Assembly: GCF_964340395.1 (NCBI RefSeq)
Contig: NC_135551.1
Coordinates: forward strand, 28,098,380 to 28,162,379
From: Glandiceps talaboti
Lineage: Eukaryota > Hemichordata > Enteropneusta > Spengelidae
Direction: 5' to 3'
DNA: 64,000 nucleotides
Shown here: positions 20,924-37,565 of the stretch, piece by piece
How the letters are laid out: the number at the start of each line of letters is the position of its first letter
How positions within the stretch are numbered: the first letter of the stretch is position 1
Translations under genes and position numbers: made by a program
The notes under the pieces: model-generated
Database searches by the model: none
What the model saw: only the letters and a program-made list of their open reading frames with translations
Told to the model about the DNA's origin: nothing

Positions 20924-21286
20924 ATGTCATCTCACACTGAAATACTGTCGTCGTAATGCAACACCACAGAACACCACTGTTTTACGACAATACTAACTAT
21001 ATAGTATTAGTAACAACATACACTTGCCAATCATCACTGCAAGCATGCAGTGCAACGTCAGCCATTAGATTTTGATTTGCAAAACGAAATCAGAATTTAA
21101 AGTTACAATCATTGACTTGTTTTGAAATTCGGTCTGTCTGATTCCTTCACTGATCCAGTAAGATGCAAGAGGAGAGAACAGTACAGGGTACACAGTCAAC
21201 ATTATGAATTGGTGACATTGGATTCACAAACCCTGTGTATATTATAATATGTACGTTTGTCACTTGCAGAGATGATAAATTCTATC

Positions 21287-21292
21287 AATAAA
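21287..21292 (+). terminator. Poly(A) signal of alpha-tubulin copy 3
   Basis: AATAAA in the same atcaataaaatcaa context as copies 1 and 2. Confidence 0.75.
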
Positions 21293-21327
21293 ATCAATTT
21301 ATTCTTACTAAACACGTGCATATCGTG

Positions 21328-21436
21328 AGAAAGAGAGAGAGAGAGAGAGACAGACAGAGAGACACACAGACAGACACACACACAGGGACAAGACAGACAG
21401 ACAGACAGCCAGACAGACAGACAGACAGACAGACAA
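21328..21436. repeat. (GA)n/(CAGA)n microsatellite, unit 3
   Basis: Only about 25 bp of GA, then about 80 bp of CAGA/CACA repeats, at the place where units 1 and 2 have long GA tracts. Confidence 0.9.
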
Positions 21437-22249
21437 AACACAAAGATGGTCAGATGAGGGGAAATGTCACCGTCATTGTATAGATATAGGGGCGTCTCCG
21501 TAAGGTTTGCGACCATGCAGATTGAGGTAGTTGAGGGGTGCAAGGAGATGGAGAAAATATATGTGTAGGATGACTGAAAGATTCGTTTATGGTGTCTCAC
21601 ATTAATCATTTCCCACATACTCATCAATTGACAAGTCTAAACGAAATTTTTCGTCGAGGTTTAGGATATAGAGAAGTAGAAAGAGGAGACGGTGTAAAGT
21701 GCCAAAGGTATTAGTAGATCTAAGAGATGGTTTGTGAGAATGGGAGAAATTATTTCATTTGAGAGTTGAATTTCTTTCCAAATTTTGGAGATGAAGTAGA
21801 TACAAATACTTCGAAATCCGTCAAAAAGGGGGACCACATCGCTCCAGACCCGCTTCTCAGTGGTACACCGGAAACTAATCAGAGCGCCCTCAACCTATTG
21901 AAGACAGTAGACGATAAACACAATAACTGATCATGACACAAAGCTACATGTATGTTATGGACTACACAGACACAGACACAGACACAGACACAGACACAGA
22001 CACATATGAAATGAATGGACACAAGTCTGTTGTCTCTCAAGTTATTTTTATAAAGACGTCACAACAAAATAAACTGGTATGTGCAAACGGATATACATGT
22101 ATATTTATACAAAATGTCAAGATTCCAAACTGATGTCTTTTTCCACTCATGGAGATATGGCCAAGAGGATCAGGCTGACACGCACACACGCACACGCACA
22201 CGCACACGCACACGCACACGCACAAACAGACACATACACACACATATAC

Positions 22250-23380
22250 ACATTAAATATATTAAATCATTATTATGTTATCAATATTTTAATGTACCCC
22301 CTCTCCCGGCAAAAAAAAAACCGTTCTATTCTCAAACTGCATGTATGATCATCGGTCATAGTACACTGTAACAATTCCATCGTTAGTACACATGGTTGTA
22401 TTGTTTTTGCCTCATTTCTTTGTACTAATCGAAGGACGCGTCGGAGGCGAGGTGAGTTAAAATAAACAGTGGTACACTGGTAAGATCTACAGTATAATAT
22501 TACGTCTCTAGCATAAAGACTTAGTTTACTTATTCTAGAATTTCAAATAGGTACATCGTCTAGTAACAATACTAAAAAAGTTACTTAAAGGTAACAAAAT
22601 GAACGAAATCAGATACAGAATACATAACGGGTAAATTGTATAATCCATTTTCAAGAATCTATGAATCAAACTCCAGAAACATGTATATGTATGTCAAAGA
22701 AGCCAAAGAAGACGACATTGGAAGACAATTTGAACTTTAAACTAGTGGATGAAATTGAATGAACTCGAATAGAAATCCACTAACTTCAGTGTCTAAAGGC
22801 TAACTGGCACACACCACATATCAGCATTTGTACTCGGTTTCCTATGATGTAGAAGCTGAAAAGAAGTCTACGTGATCACATTTCTGTTACAATAACTTGA
22901 TTACTCTGTGATAACAACAGGTTGAGCGATTTAGTTACCCAGTTTCAAACGCAAAGCTGTCCTGTTAGACACCCAATGCCGATGTAACAAACATGCGGTT
23001 GCTAAGAAGTATTAAATCAATGCACGTCCCATTTCTTACCTGTTGCTAGTGAGCGCTAAAGAATGTGTGGCCAATTGCGAACTGACGATGTGTGATATAT
23101 GAAGTGCTTAATTGTGTTTGAAGTGCTCCACGCTAGCTTGTATCATAGACCCTTTTGTGTAGGGTCTGTGTTGTATCAAGTGTAGATACCTTTGTAGTTG
23201 ATTACATGTACGTTGTCAATGTGATGTTCAAAGGTGACATTCTTTATCACAGAGATATGAATTTGACTTTGTTGATATAGTTCTTCGGTTAAAGTAGACA
23301 CAGTCGACGTTGCTAGTCTGTATCCATGGTGACAATGCACTATTCCGACAGTTTTTGCCACTCTAAAAGTGTTGTCTTTT
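22250..23380. other. Unique spacer between unit 3 and copy 4, no gene seen
   Basis: AT-rich sequence with a short A run at 22311-22320. The short open frames carry no recognisable domain. It does not match the spacers of units 1-3. Confidence 0.5.
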
Positions 23381-23383
23381 ATG

Positions 23384-23420
23384 ACTCCGACCACTGAAAG
23401 ATTCTTTCAGTGGTCTGAGT
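23384..23420. other. Near-perfect short hairpin
   Basis: ACTC-c-GACCACTGAAAG, loop ATT, CTTTCAGTGGTC-t-GAGT: 16 pairs with one mismatch in 37 nt. It stands about 590 bp before the start codon of alpha-tubulin copy 4. Function unknown. It does not match the histone 3' stem-loop. Confidence 0.8.
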
Positions 23421-23719
23421 TTGTGATGAGTGGATGGGAGTACAGAATACACATACGCATAACTGATGTGCGAATTAGAAGAAAACGTTTACTGTTTTTG
23501 ATATCTTTTTAACGGGTCACATTAAAACGACTAATCGCTAAGCTTTTGCATCTATATCGTAGTAGCGGTAGATAATCCTTTATTTCTAAGTTACCATTAA
23601 ATTTGTTTTTGTTATAGAAACAACGATGGTATTTTTGCTAATCCGTTTCAGGTGAGTTAACCGAACTAAAGTCACTCAAGACGCCATACGAAGCTTTTCA
23701 TTCAGACTCTTGAATTTCC

Positions 23720-23971
23720 ACGATTGGGACATACGCCAATATTGAATTGGTTGGCGTAGTTACGGGACCACATGGTCACCAACAACCAATCAATATGCAA
23801 GCCAGTTGCTTAACAACCATCGTTGAGTGAACCTATATAAATGAGGCTGTCTTACGTTACAGCTTCATAAAGTCTTACACAGCCGACAAACCCACGGTCA
23901 GCGTAAGAAATTTACCCAGTAACTGTTTGCAGCTAGATTTTGCTTAGGCTTGTTGCTCAGAATTCGTCAAA
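23720..23971 (+). promoter_or_regulatory. Promoter of alpha-tubulin copy 4 (TATA plus CCAAT boxes)
   Basis: TATATAA at 23834-23840 is well placed ahead of the shared UTR block cttacacagccgac (about 23873). Several CCAAT motifs lie upstream: direct at 23786-23790 and about 23735-23740, inverted (attgg) at about 23723 and 23746. Copies 1-3 keep only one CCAAT and no TATA, so copy 4 is likely controlled differently. Confidence 0.65.
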
Positions 23972-27427
<3,456 letters not shown>

Positions 27428-27791
27428 AACCAACATACAAATATCGGTTCTACAACAAGTTCTACAATAAGACTAATCTTAAGTTTACAACTACCACGTT
27501 TGAGTGTAGCGTGAGTTTGCCATTGGTTCACATACTATCGTTCACTTTCTATCTCAGATCCTTGAGTTTTCCTACGGCACTTTGCATAACATCTTTATGG
27601 CATGGCTTACTTGAATATACATTCACTCTCTCTGAAACCAATACAATAAGGTATAGTTACCATGGTTACAATGAGATTTCAACTCGTTTGCAAGTGTAAT
27701 GCCGTTAACCGTCCATCACGTGATATGTTCACAACAACTTAACCATGTAACAATTGATGAAAAATTGATCCACTTTAAAGCATGTAAAAGT

Positions 27792-27797
27792 AATAAA
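27792..27797 (+). terminator. Candidate poly(A) signal of alpha-tubulin copy 4
   Basis: AATAAA in aaagtaataaagttgg, about 365 bp past the stop. The 3' UTR shares no sequence with copies 1-3. Confidence 0.5.
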
Positions 27798-27865
27798 GTT
27801 GGTTTGCATTGAACGTACGTAGTAACAGAGAATAATTTGACGAAATATATGGTAATTGTGTACTA

Positions 27866-28026
<161 letters not shown>

Positions 28027-28387
28027 AATCACAAACAAAGCCTTTCCTTTGTCTGTGGATTAACCTAGAAAGGATATGTTTGCAGCCCCCATAGAATGCC
28101 ACAGTTTTATTGTATTGAAGTACTGAACTTTCTTCTACCAGAAAACAGAATCATGCCGCCTAAGATACACAGTGTGAACGTTACGATGCACGTAAAAAAG
28201 TTGAAAATTCTACCATATTCCGGTTTACCCATCTTGCAGTTATTTTCGACTAATCTAGTACGTGCTTTCGAACAGCGCCCCAGGTGGCCACATTAAACAA
28301 TCTTTTGTCTTTTGATAACTAAAACACAGCGAAAACTAATAAAATTTATCTGGGGTCAAGACAATAAAAAACAAGAGTTTAACCCAC

Positions 28388-28484
28388 AACACAACAACAA
28401 CAACAACAACAACAACAAACAACAACACAACAACAACAACAACAACAACAACAAACAACAACAACAACAACAGCAACAACAATT
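28388..28484. repeat. (CAA)n microsatellite
   Basis: About 95 bp of CAA/ACA triplets with small interruptions. Confidence 0.95.
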
Positions 28485-28489
28485 GAATA

Positions 28490-30535
28490 CATGAAATTAC
28501 AATGTCAAACATGTTACATGGATAGCAACGAACGTTTTAAACGGTCGAAAATTCCTTGATGAGTAAAATAAACCAAATACATTTACAAAAAACACCAGTT
28601 GAAATAAAAATTACGATAGGACAGCAAGAGACGAAATAAAACAAAAGCAAGAACAAGTGACAACTGCAACAAATAGATACTTTGGTACACTCTATACCAG
28701 TACTAGTATTTCCACGGTAAAATGCATTAGCGCTGAGTTAACATTTTACTAAAAATCGGACTGTCTAATACCACCACAGTCTAGAATGGCTATTGACACA
28801 CACCACCCGCGATAGTCGTCTTCTTTGAATACATGTAATTTTCCGAAATCACTCACGTATGATGCCCCATTCTCATAAATTCAAGAAGGGCGCCCTCAAG
28901 GGTTAGACAGCAGTCGGTGTAGTAAGATTAACCTCAGGTCTGGGGTCTCCATCCACAAGTTGTTTTGTGAATTGTGAATTGTGAAGTGTAAAGTGTCCAT
29001 TCAAATAAAAACGCAATTTCAATTAGCTACTGGGACGTTTTATCAACGCCCTGTTTCATATTTACACTGCAGTGTGTGTTCATGAATGCAACGAATTGGT
29101 GCTCCTTTACATTGAAATTATGTCTTATAGAAATGTTGATTTAATGAAAAATACAATCTAATTAAATTAACAGATGTTCATTCTATGAATATTTTTTAAG
29201 CGTTGATTGAACTAGAAATACATCTTCTATACAAAATATAATTAAACTGCTAGTTCATAAATAAGTAATCTTTTCATCTTCCTGGCTGACACAAACATAA
29301 TGTTACGCTATTCACGATAATCAAGATGTTACCAAAATCTATATATAAAATCCGTCCTTGATTGTTTTTTAATTTTTTTAAATTAATAAATTAATAAATA
29401 ATCTTAGAAACTGATTAAAAAGAGGTAAATTTATGAGAGATCATATAAGACTTGAAGTAGCTCTGGAAGTATAGTATACATGCTTCGAGGTTCGACACGT
29501 CGTCGCCCCCCCCCCCCCCCCACACACACCATGGTATTTCGGTGACTCGTAAACTACGGTGCAAAATAATAGCGCACTGATTAGACTAGACCTCATTTGA
29601 TATCGCGAAATTGACACATGATCATGTCGCTATTTTAAAAATAAATAAAAACAACAACACATGATCTGCTTTATTGCAAAACTATCAGTATCACTGCGCA
29701 TATCTTTGCGACGAGACAAACATTGCTACATTTGAGTGAACATCCGGGTATTCGAAACACTTCCCAGTACTTATACGCCACCACGTGGGATGTACAGCTA
29801 GCTAGCAGCAACCAGATTTTCTGACTTCTGAATTACAGGTCACTGCTCGGAAAGTCTTGGCACCAAGTTACACTTTGTCAAGTTGAAGGTGAGTTGAGAA
29901 TACAAGATATGATTTGTGCAAATGTTACCCAAAATAACTACAGACATTTAAAATCGAAAAGAGCTAAACCCAAGCATGGGGTGTGGTCCCGGGTGTGGTG
30001 CCTGCACTGAATACACACAATATATGCTGAATGACTTTTTGTTCACTTTTATTTCTGTATGTTATTTTTGTATACTTTACCATGCTTGCTATGGTATGTT
30101 GTTATGCAATAAAGATTGATTGGTTGAATCTCAAGTCAGGACTCGATTCTGACATTTTGACCTTTAGAATTTGAGAAGTTCTCGTCTACGGTCTAGTGCT
30201 ATCCGTCTGCATCTCAATATCTCTCTTTAGTAACTTCTAGCTCCATGAGATTGAGGACCTTAGTCTAGTTCCTATACAGTATCGTTACAATTTATACCTT
30301 CACTGGAACCACAGTTGGCATCCATATCCAGACTAGTCGTTAGATGAATTTTCAAACTCGGCCAAACAAAAGCCACAACACGCATTCTTATTTTGTAAGT
30401 AAACACCATCCCTGTGACCATGCCCAATCGTAAGTTGGTGTTTATTGGGGCAGTTATGTAATGTTCAAATATAGTATATTTACTGGGTGTATTTGTTAGC
30501 TCATCATGCTACTTAGACATTATTTACAGCATTCT
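28490..30535. other. Intergenic sequence, no gene seen
   Basis: AT-rich, with a C run at about 29505-29521. A possible non-coding + strand exon ends at 29887 (gttgaag followed by gtgagttg), but nothing else supports it. ataaagattgattgg near 30110 looks like the 3' end of a LINE or SINE. Confidence 0.4.
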
Positions 30536-30639
30536 TAACCAGCACAGTCATATTTTGTCAAAAAACATATCTTGAATTTGAAAACTACATGGTTAATGCC
30601 AATGGGGCTCAAACTTGATGGGGGTGTTTCTGGAGGTGT

Positions 30640-31080
30640 TATTCTGCCTTTATTGTAAACATTTTGCCCTAGCAACAATGACCATGCCCTTAGCAACAAT
30701 GAAATGATGCATATTACAAAGATAACAGGATGGGTATGATTAAAGATGTTTAAAATGTATGCAAATATTTCTAGCAATAAGACCATGCCCATAGCAACAG
30801 CCAATTGGTAAATTATTTACCAATTGGCAATTAATCATGTAGTAGTGTATTAATCCACTAATTCAATAGTAAAGTAATATTCAAACCATTCCATACACTA
30901 CAGTGCTGTATTATATGTACCCTAGGCTTTCCAAAGAGATGAGTGTTATCCCATCTACAGTAACATGTTTTATGCATGTACAACTTTGTATGCTATGTAT
31001 GCAAATATGCCCAGCAACAAGACTGTGGCTATAGCAACAGCCAATTGATGGTGCATATTGTAAAGATAACAGACAATGAA
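30640..31080. repeat. Fragments of the 'tagcaacaagaccatgcccatagcaac' repeat family
   Basis: Pieces such as gaccatgcccatagcaac and ccagcaacaagactgtgg match the internal repeats of the inverted-repeat element at 37566-38935. These are probably relics of the same family. Confidence 0.6.
30836..30997 (+). repeat. ~160-bp dispersed direct repeat, copy A
   Basis: Starts atgtagtagtgtattaatcc and ends near actttgtatgctatgt. It is closely matched at 32334-32495 with a few substitutions and small indels. No coding potential seen. Confidence 0.8.
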
Positions 31081-31239
31081 CTGCTGTGAACACAAATTTG
31101 TTTCATGAATGTGTTGTATTTTTAAACAGTAGAAATGACAATCATAAATAACAACATACATTTCGAAAAAATTGGAAAAAATTGCCTTACGGACATAAGC
31201 TTGTATTGTTATGCTTGTTCCGGGGCCAATCAGCATACA

Positions 31240-32330
31240 CTGGGTACATGCTTACATTACAGTGTAATAATGTTCTGCAACAGTAGCTAGGTCATTGATT
31301 GGTCGGATTGTCATGATGTCATATACTACTCATGAATATTTATTACTAATCTAAAGTATTTGTTTGTTGCTTTGTTCTGTATGGCTCTACACATGTGAAA
31401 AGTGCAACAGTGACTGATCAATATGGAACTTGCAAACCTGCCATGTTGAATATTGCATCATGGGAAATGTGATGATAAATATTAATCAATTAGTATTGTA
31501 AACGATGTTGTTACATTGTTTGTAACCACAAATAATCAATTCATAGTTTACCCTGACAATTGTGGGAGGTTAGTCTTATCAGTAGCTCCAGATTGGGAAT
31601 TACGATAACCACAGATAATACCATAGTCCTTTGCGTCCGAGCATGCTCAGTCTGGATTGCAAGTTCCCTATTGCAAGCACAGATAAAGTACATATAATAA
31701 TGCCCGATACTAGTGAAGCAGTCAGTTGTACAGAATGATACAAAGTCATCAATACATAATTCAGTGTATAATCTCATTCTGTCTTGATGACTTTAGACTT
31801 TTAAGTTTTGTGTGTTCCGTCTCTCCAGGATGACCTCTGACCTCAGGCGAAGTTCTCAGACTCTAATTTCCAAATATTATACAATTACATGTAAGATATC
31901 TCCAAACTTCAAGGAACATTTTCCTTATTTTCAATAAAAATGATTTCTGTCAGAGTTTTGCCTGTACTAGTTATGTACTATTTCATTTAGAAATGGAAAA
32001 ATTCAATTCCGCTAGTCAGAGTTTAAGGAAAAATATTTCTTTTGGCATTCATTTGGTCACGTTTTCTGGTTAGTAATAGTATGACTATATTTTAAACATC
32101 ATGCCAGACAATGTAACAATTTGCCGACATAGAATCAACATTTTCAGTTGTGACTGAATGTATAATAAAACTAATTCCAATTTCACATCCTTTATCATGT
32201 ATTTGTCACGTTTCTTTTCACTATATGGATATTCACGTCAGGAGCAATTTAGGATTCTAAATTAATATTCAGACTCAATACACTATAAGCTCAGTAATAC
32301 CTTATTTCCTATTCAAGATGAAGGAATTGT
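31240..32330. other. Intergenic sequence, no gene seen
   Basis: AT-rich sequence between the two copies of the 160-bp repeat. Short open frames only; nothing recognised. Confidence 0.4.
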
Positions 32331-32333
32331 TCA

Positions 32334-32495
32334 TGTAGTAGTGTATTAATCCACTAATTCAATAGTAAAGTTATATTCAAACCATTCCATACACTACAGT
32401 GCAGTATACGTACCCTAGACTTTCCAAAAGGATGAGTGTTATCCCATCTACAGTAACATCTGTTTTATGCATGTAGAACTTTGTATGCTTTGTTT
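32334..32495 (+). repeat. ~160-bp dispersed direct repeat, copy B
   Basis: Second copy of the repeat at 30836, running straight into a CTGT microsatellite. Confidence 0.8.
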
Positions 32496-32496
32496 G

Positions 32497-32515
32497 ATGT
32501 CTGTCTGTCTGTCTA

Positions 32516-32546
<31 letters not shown>

Positions 32547-32603
32547 CTGTGTGTGTCTGTCTGTGTGTGTGTCTCTGTCTGTCTGTCTGTGTGTCTGTCT
32601 GTG
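32497..32603. repeat. (CTGT)/(GT)n microsatellite
   Basis: CTGT array with GTGT patches immediately after repeat copy B. Confidence 0.9.
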
Positions 32604-33066
32604 ACATCTCATTTGTGTTTCAATTTATTTGTCTTTCCATGTTAAAATGTTGTACTTAATTTGCCATATTGTAAAATATTTTGATGTGTAATTGACCTGA
32701 AATAAAGTTTATCTTTTCTTAAAAGGCTTGTGATGCTTCCCTTTAACACAGACCAATGTCCAAGAAGCAAGATATTGCAGGCGTGTGATAATTTGGAGAG
32801 TTGGATACACACACCATGTCACACTAGGCCATGCAAACAAGAGTTTGCAGGCTTGTGACGATAAGCAGAGCTGCCATGCAGATACACACAACATTTCATA
32901 CGAATACAGCCCAAGGAATCAAGCGTTTGCACAGACCAGAGAGACAGAAACTTGACCCTGGTATGCTAAATTTTAGTCAATAAGTCATGAACTTTTAGCT
33001 TCTCGCTTCCCATGGCAATGCTGAGCATGTGTCATTAATACATGGCTGTTAGTGCATTATAAGTGT

Positions 33067-34065
33067 TCTCACCTTTCCCCTACCACACCTGACATTCTCC
33101 TACCACACCTGACATTCTCCTACCACACCTGACATTCCCCTACCACACCTGACATTCCCCTGCCACACCTGACATTCCCCTGCCACGCCTGACATTCCCC
33201 TGCCACGCCTGACATTCTCCTGCCACACCTGACATTCTCTGCCACGCCTGACATTCCCCTGCCACGCCTGACATTCTCCTACCACACCCGACATTCCCCT
33301 ACCACACCTGACATTCCCCTGCCACACCTGATATTCCCCTGCCACACCTGACATTCCCCTGCCACGCCTGACATTCTCCTACCACACCTGACATTCCCCT
33401 GCCACACCTGACATTCCCTTCCCACACCCGACCCTACCACACCTGACATTCCCCTGCCACACCTGATATTCCCCTGCCACACCTGACATTCCCCTGCCAC
33501 GCCTGACATTCTCCTACCACACCTGACATTCCCCTGCCACACCTGACATTCCCTTCCCACACCCGACATTTCACTACCACACCTGACATTCTCCTACCAC
33601 ACCTGACATTCCCCTACCACACCTGACATTCCCCTACCACACCTGACATTCCCCACCCATGCCTGACATTCTCCTACCACACCTTACATTTCACTACCAC
33701 GATCGACATTTTCCTACCACGTGTGACATTCCCCTGCCACCCCTGACATCCCCTGCCATGTCTGACATTCCCATACCACAACTGACATTCCCCTGCCACA
33801 CCTGACATTCCCCTACCACACCTGACATACCCCTGCCACCCCTGACTTCCCCTGCCGTGTCTGACATTCCCCTACCACACCTGACATTCCCCACCCATGC
33901 CTGACATTCTTCTCCCACACCTGACATTTCACTACCACGATCGACATTTTCCTACCACGTGTGACATTCCCCTGCCACCCCTGACATCCCCTGCCATGTC
34001 TGACATTCCCCTTGCCACGCCTACATCCCATGTCTGACATGCCCCTACTACGCCTGACATTTCAC
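33067..34065. repeat. Minisatellite with a 20-bp unit, ~1 kb
   Basis: About fifty copies of a unit close to cattcccctgccacacctga, with CC/TC and CCAC/CTAC variants and a few deletions. Because 20 is not a multiple of 3, all three minus-strand frames cycle through one 20-residue pattern (SGVAGECQVWQGNVRCGRGM), so the open frames here are not evidence of a gene. Higher-order variants (for example cctaccacgtgtgacattcc twice, near 33712 and 33950) point to block duplications. Confidence 0.95.
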
Positions 34066-34069
34066 TAGC

Positions 34070-36360
34070 ATGCATTTATTAAAACTTAAAAAAAGTAATT
34101 TCCCACAGCAGTGATATAATATGCTAATTATGTTTACATCGTACAACTCTACCCAAGAAGAATTTGTCCATTGATTTCTAGCTCCATAAAGTAAACAACT
34201 GCTAGCAAAATGACAGATGTGGTGGAGAAAAAGGAGCAAAAAATTCTCCACATGAATGGACTCTAGTCTAAGTACAGATTGTATTCAAATCTAGTCATTT
34301 TAAGGTGTTGGTTACAAATGAGTACTGGCATCAAATTAAAATGAATGCCACGTACGTCAATGTTCAGTGCAAAATGTACAAATACTAGACGCGAGTACTC
34401 TCAGAATAAAACAGTAGCTAAGGTAACTTTCAAATTAAATCAACATTAACCACTGAACACATTAACCAGTTACAGATTTACAGATTGTGTCCCAATGGTG
34501 AGTGGTGAGTCCCAGTTGCAATGCAGATGCAGTTTTTGGAACCCTGGGAAATCAGTTGACATATGCATCTCGCACCATAATTTTTGTAGGGGACCCTGGT
34601 ATACCACATAGAGAACTCAGGATAGATTTCACATTCTTAATACCGCTCTTAACAAAAACACTGGTAGATAACTTAACCTTCAGCTGGCATCTGAACCAGT
34701 TTAGAAATTTGGCAAGTCTTTGGCATTAAATCACATACCAATGGGAATATCTTTCCATTCAAAAACCAACCTATCATTTACATATGACCCTTGACCCCTG
34801 ACCCCAATACAACCAATGGCACATATACATAATATCACTTTCAACCAATCAGTGGGTTGTATAGTGAGAGGATTTTTATTTTGCCCATTAAAATGCATAC
34901 TAGGTTAAGTCATCTAACATATTGTTTCAACTTGTTATTTCAGTATGTAAAAAATTACTGATTAAGTATGGCACTGCCCTGAGGACTTTAAGAAAGATGG
35001 TATAAACCACTATAAATTATAACTGCCAGAGAAGTTATCGTAGGCCAGATACTTTAAAGGAAGAGACTGGTAAGTTTGACTTGTGTTAATCATTGCAAGA
35101 TATGGGTTACAACAATGTTGTTTGGTGAATTATGAGGGAAATTATGCAGGAAATTAGGAAATAAATAAAAAAGTGATATTTGGTGAAATGCATAATATTT
35201 ACAGTGTGCCTTCAATCTTTGTAGGCTCCTCCCAGAGGTGGTATACAATGAAGATAAAAAAGTTTTGGCCTTCTTAATAACCATTCATTACAGGTTGGTT
35301 TCTTTCATACATCAACTAAATATGGAGTGAAATGATGAAAACGACTGATCTCGATACTTGATCATTGACATTTCTCTATAGTTCATGGAAGTCCATTGGC
35401 CTACCTTTGAAAGGATGCAAAAACACCTGCCCATGAACCAATTAGCTGGTTTCAGTTAAAAGGCTCAGTTTGATTTAGGAACAAAGTTTAAGTGTGAGTA
35501 GTTGTCTGGCAAGATTATACTGTGATCAATAGAAAAACTTGTTGTTAGTAGGTAGTTTTAGCACTACTTGAGACAGGCTAAGGGGTACAGTTCGTAAAAC
35601 ATTGGCTAAAAAGGATGTCTTGTGAGAATTTGATACTTGCATGTTATCTATCAAAATTGTAGTATTCCTCAACTGATCTTGAGTTCACCTTGCATTCATA
35701 GTTACATTTCTTTTGACCACATAGGGTTTCTACAAACTCAGTATAACAATGACTAAAGAGGAAATGAGAGAAGTCAAAGCATTCTTGTGGATGAAGATGA
35801 CTGAACAATGAAGATACTATATGGGAAGACAGGGCCCTTCTGACCATGGTGAAAGTTAAACACACACATGTATATATATATTATGAAGTGTAACCCGGTA
35901 ATGAGTACTTGAAAAAGTATGTATGTAAACGGCATATTTTTATTATTATGCTATTTATCTATTCATGTGTCACATAGTTGTAGCACTTTTACATATTTAT
36001 CGCTTAATTTATGTTGTTTTCACTCTTGAAGTTTGTCATTTTCTATGTGAGCAAATACACTTGAGTAAGACTCAGGCCAACGATCAATTTTGGTGGTCAG
36101 AGAGTAAGATAAGTAACTGGTAAATTTGAACTGACTATCGATTAACAGAATAATGTACAAAAATAATGTCCCTACGTACATCAAGTGCTGTGTGTACATT
36201 CATATGCAGTACTTGGGTGTTGTACAATACATGCCTGTGTGTATATGTTCAAAATATAGCAACTGTCACTCATTTTAGAAAAATTGTGTATGTTGAAAAA
36301 TATGTGCCACGTACCTTTACTGGAAACAATGTCCTCTGTTAATTAACTGAAAAATACACC
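34070..36360. other. Intergenic sequence, no gene seen
   Basis: AT-rich; only short, unrelated open frames. No tRNA, splice-flanked coding exon or recognisable domain found on either strand. Confidence 0.4.
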
Positions 36361-36363
36361 AAA

Positions 36364-36608
36364 CCTGAATTACCTGTACATCTACGAGATGTGTAGTACT
36401 ATGTACACTGGCTTGATGTCTGTGTGTAAACAGTATGAATCAACTGAATTACTTGTATGTCTACGAGATGTGTAGTACTATGTACTCTGGCTTGATGTCT
36501 GTGTGAAAATAGTATGAATCAACTGAATTACCTGTACATGTACTAGATGTGTACTACTATGTACTCTGGCTTGATGTCTGTGTGTAAACAGTATGAATCA
36601 ATTGCATT
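36364..36608. repeat. ~81-bp tandem repeat, 3 copies
   Basis: Three copies of a unit containing gatgtgtagtactatgtac, ggcttgatgtctgtgtg and cagtatgaatcaactgaatt, diverged by a few bases each. Confidence 0.85.
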
Positions 36609-36609
36609 A

Positions 36610-37560
36610 CTTAAATTGTCTAGGAGACATTGAGTGTACTGTTTATACTGACTTGACCATATACAAATGTAGCCTCTAGACTAGTTATTTATGATTAATT
36701 ATTTACAAAATGCAATTATATGGGATGTTAATAGGCTTTGATCACTAGGCTTCATATGCCTCACCATGGCAACACCTACTGTACAAATTGGTCACCAGGA
36801 AAGAAAAAAAATTGTGATCAAAAAATGTTTGAGTAAGGGAACTGCTAGTTGGATTTTGTTGTGTTTATGACCATAGAGAGGAATGATAGCATTTAGTGTG
36901 AATTTTGTGACCAGAATTAACCTTCACAAACCCATTTGCACATCAATTACCTAGTGACTTCATCAACATATAGGTTGTAGCATTGTTTTTAATTGTCTTG
37001 AGTAATTTGTTGTAGTGAGAAAGATATTAATAAGGGAGCCATCATAATTTATGGGGGGGGGCGCACTAAAGATCAGGGTCATGTTATTCAACGATTACTA
37101 TTGGATAAACAATGCAAAAACGTAACACCCATCATTGCTGCTTAGACATTTTCCTTAGTTCTCAACAGGGTTCTCACAGGTCCATCACTCGAAACAGTGC
37201 AAATAACAGTCTAACCTTACCCTCACCAAACAGGAAAGGTTCTACAAATATCTTCAATATCAAACAATATTTTCACCAAAATGCACATTGACAAATGTTT
37301 GTAAGTAGAAGTCATACAAAGCATATACCATTGTAAACAGAACAAACTTAAGTGATAATACTACATTTATTTCATTTCGAAAAAAAATCAGATTGGTGCA
37401 ACACATATCTGATAATAGGAACCATTGAAAATCAGAATCGACATTCTTTGACATGCAAATGTCAGGAGAGGCAGTATAAGGAAATTTAAAGTAGCATATA
37501 TTCACTATTAACAAAGTCAATGCTTTTAACAAAATAATTTTTCAAATCATTTTTAAAATC
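36610..37560. other. Intergenic sequence, no gene seen
   Basis: AT-rich, with a G run near 37053. The open frame at 37260-37532 (-) has no recognisable domain. Confidence 0.4.
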
Positions 37561-37565
37561 ATTTT

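Noticed and set aside
23389..23415. Histone mRNA 3' stem-loop
   Set aside because: Stem and loop sequences do not match the histone consensus, and no histone gene is near.
28312..28494. Asn/Gln-rich small ORF
   Set aside because: It is the CAA microsatellite.
33100..34040. Gly/Val/Cys/Arg/Gln-rich repeat protein on the - strand
   Set aside because: The 20-bp repeat yields the same peptide cycle in all three frames and breaks with each variant unit.
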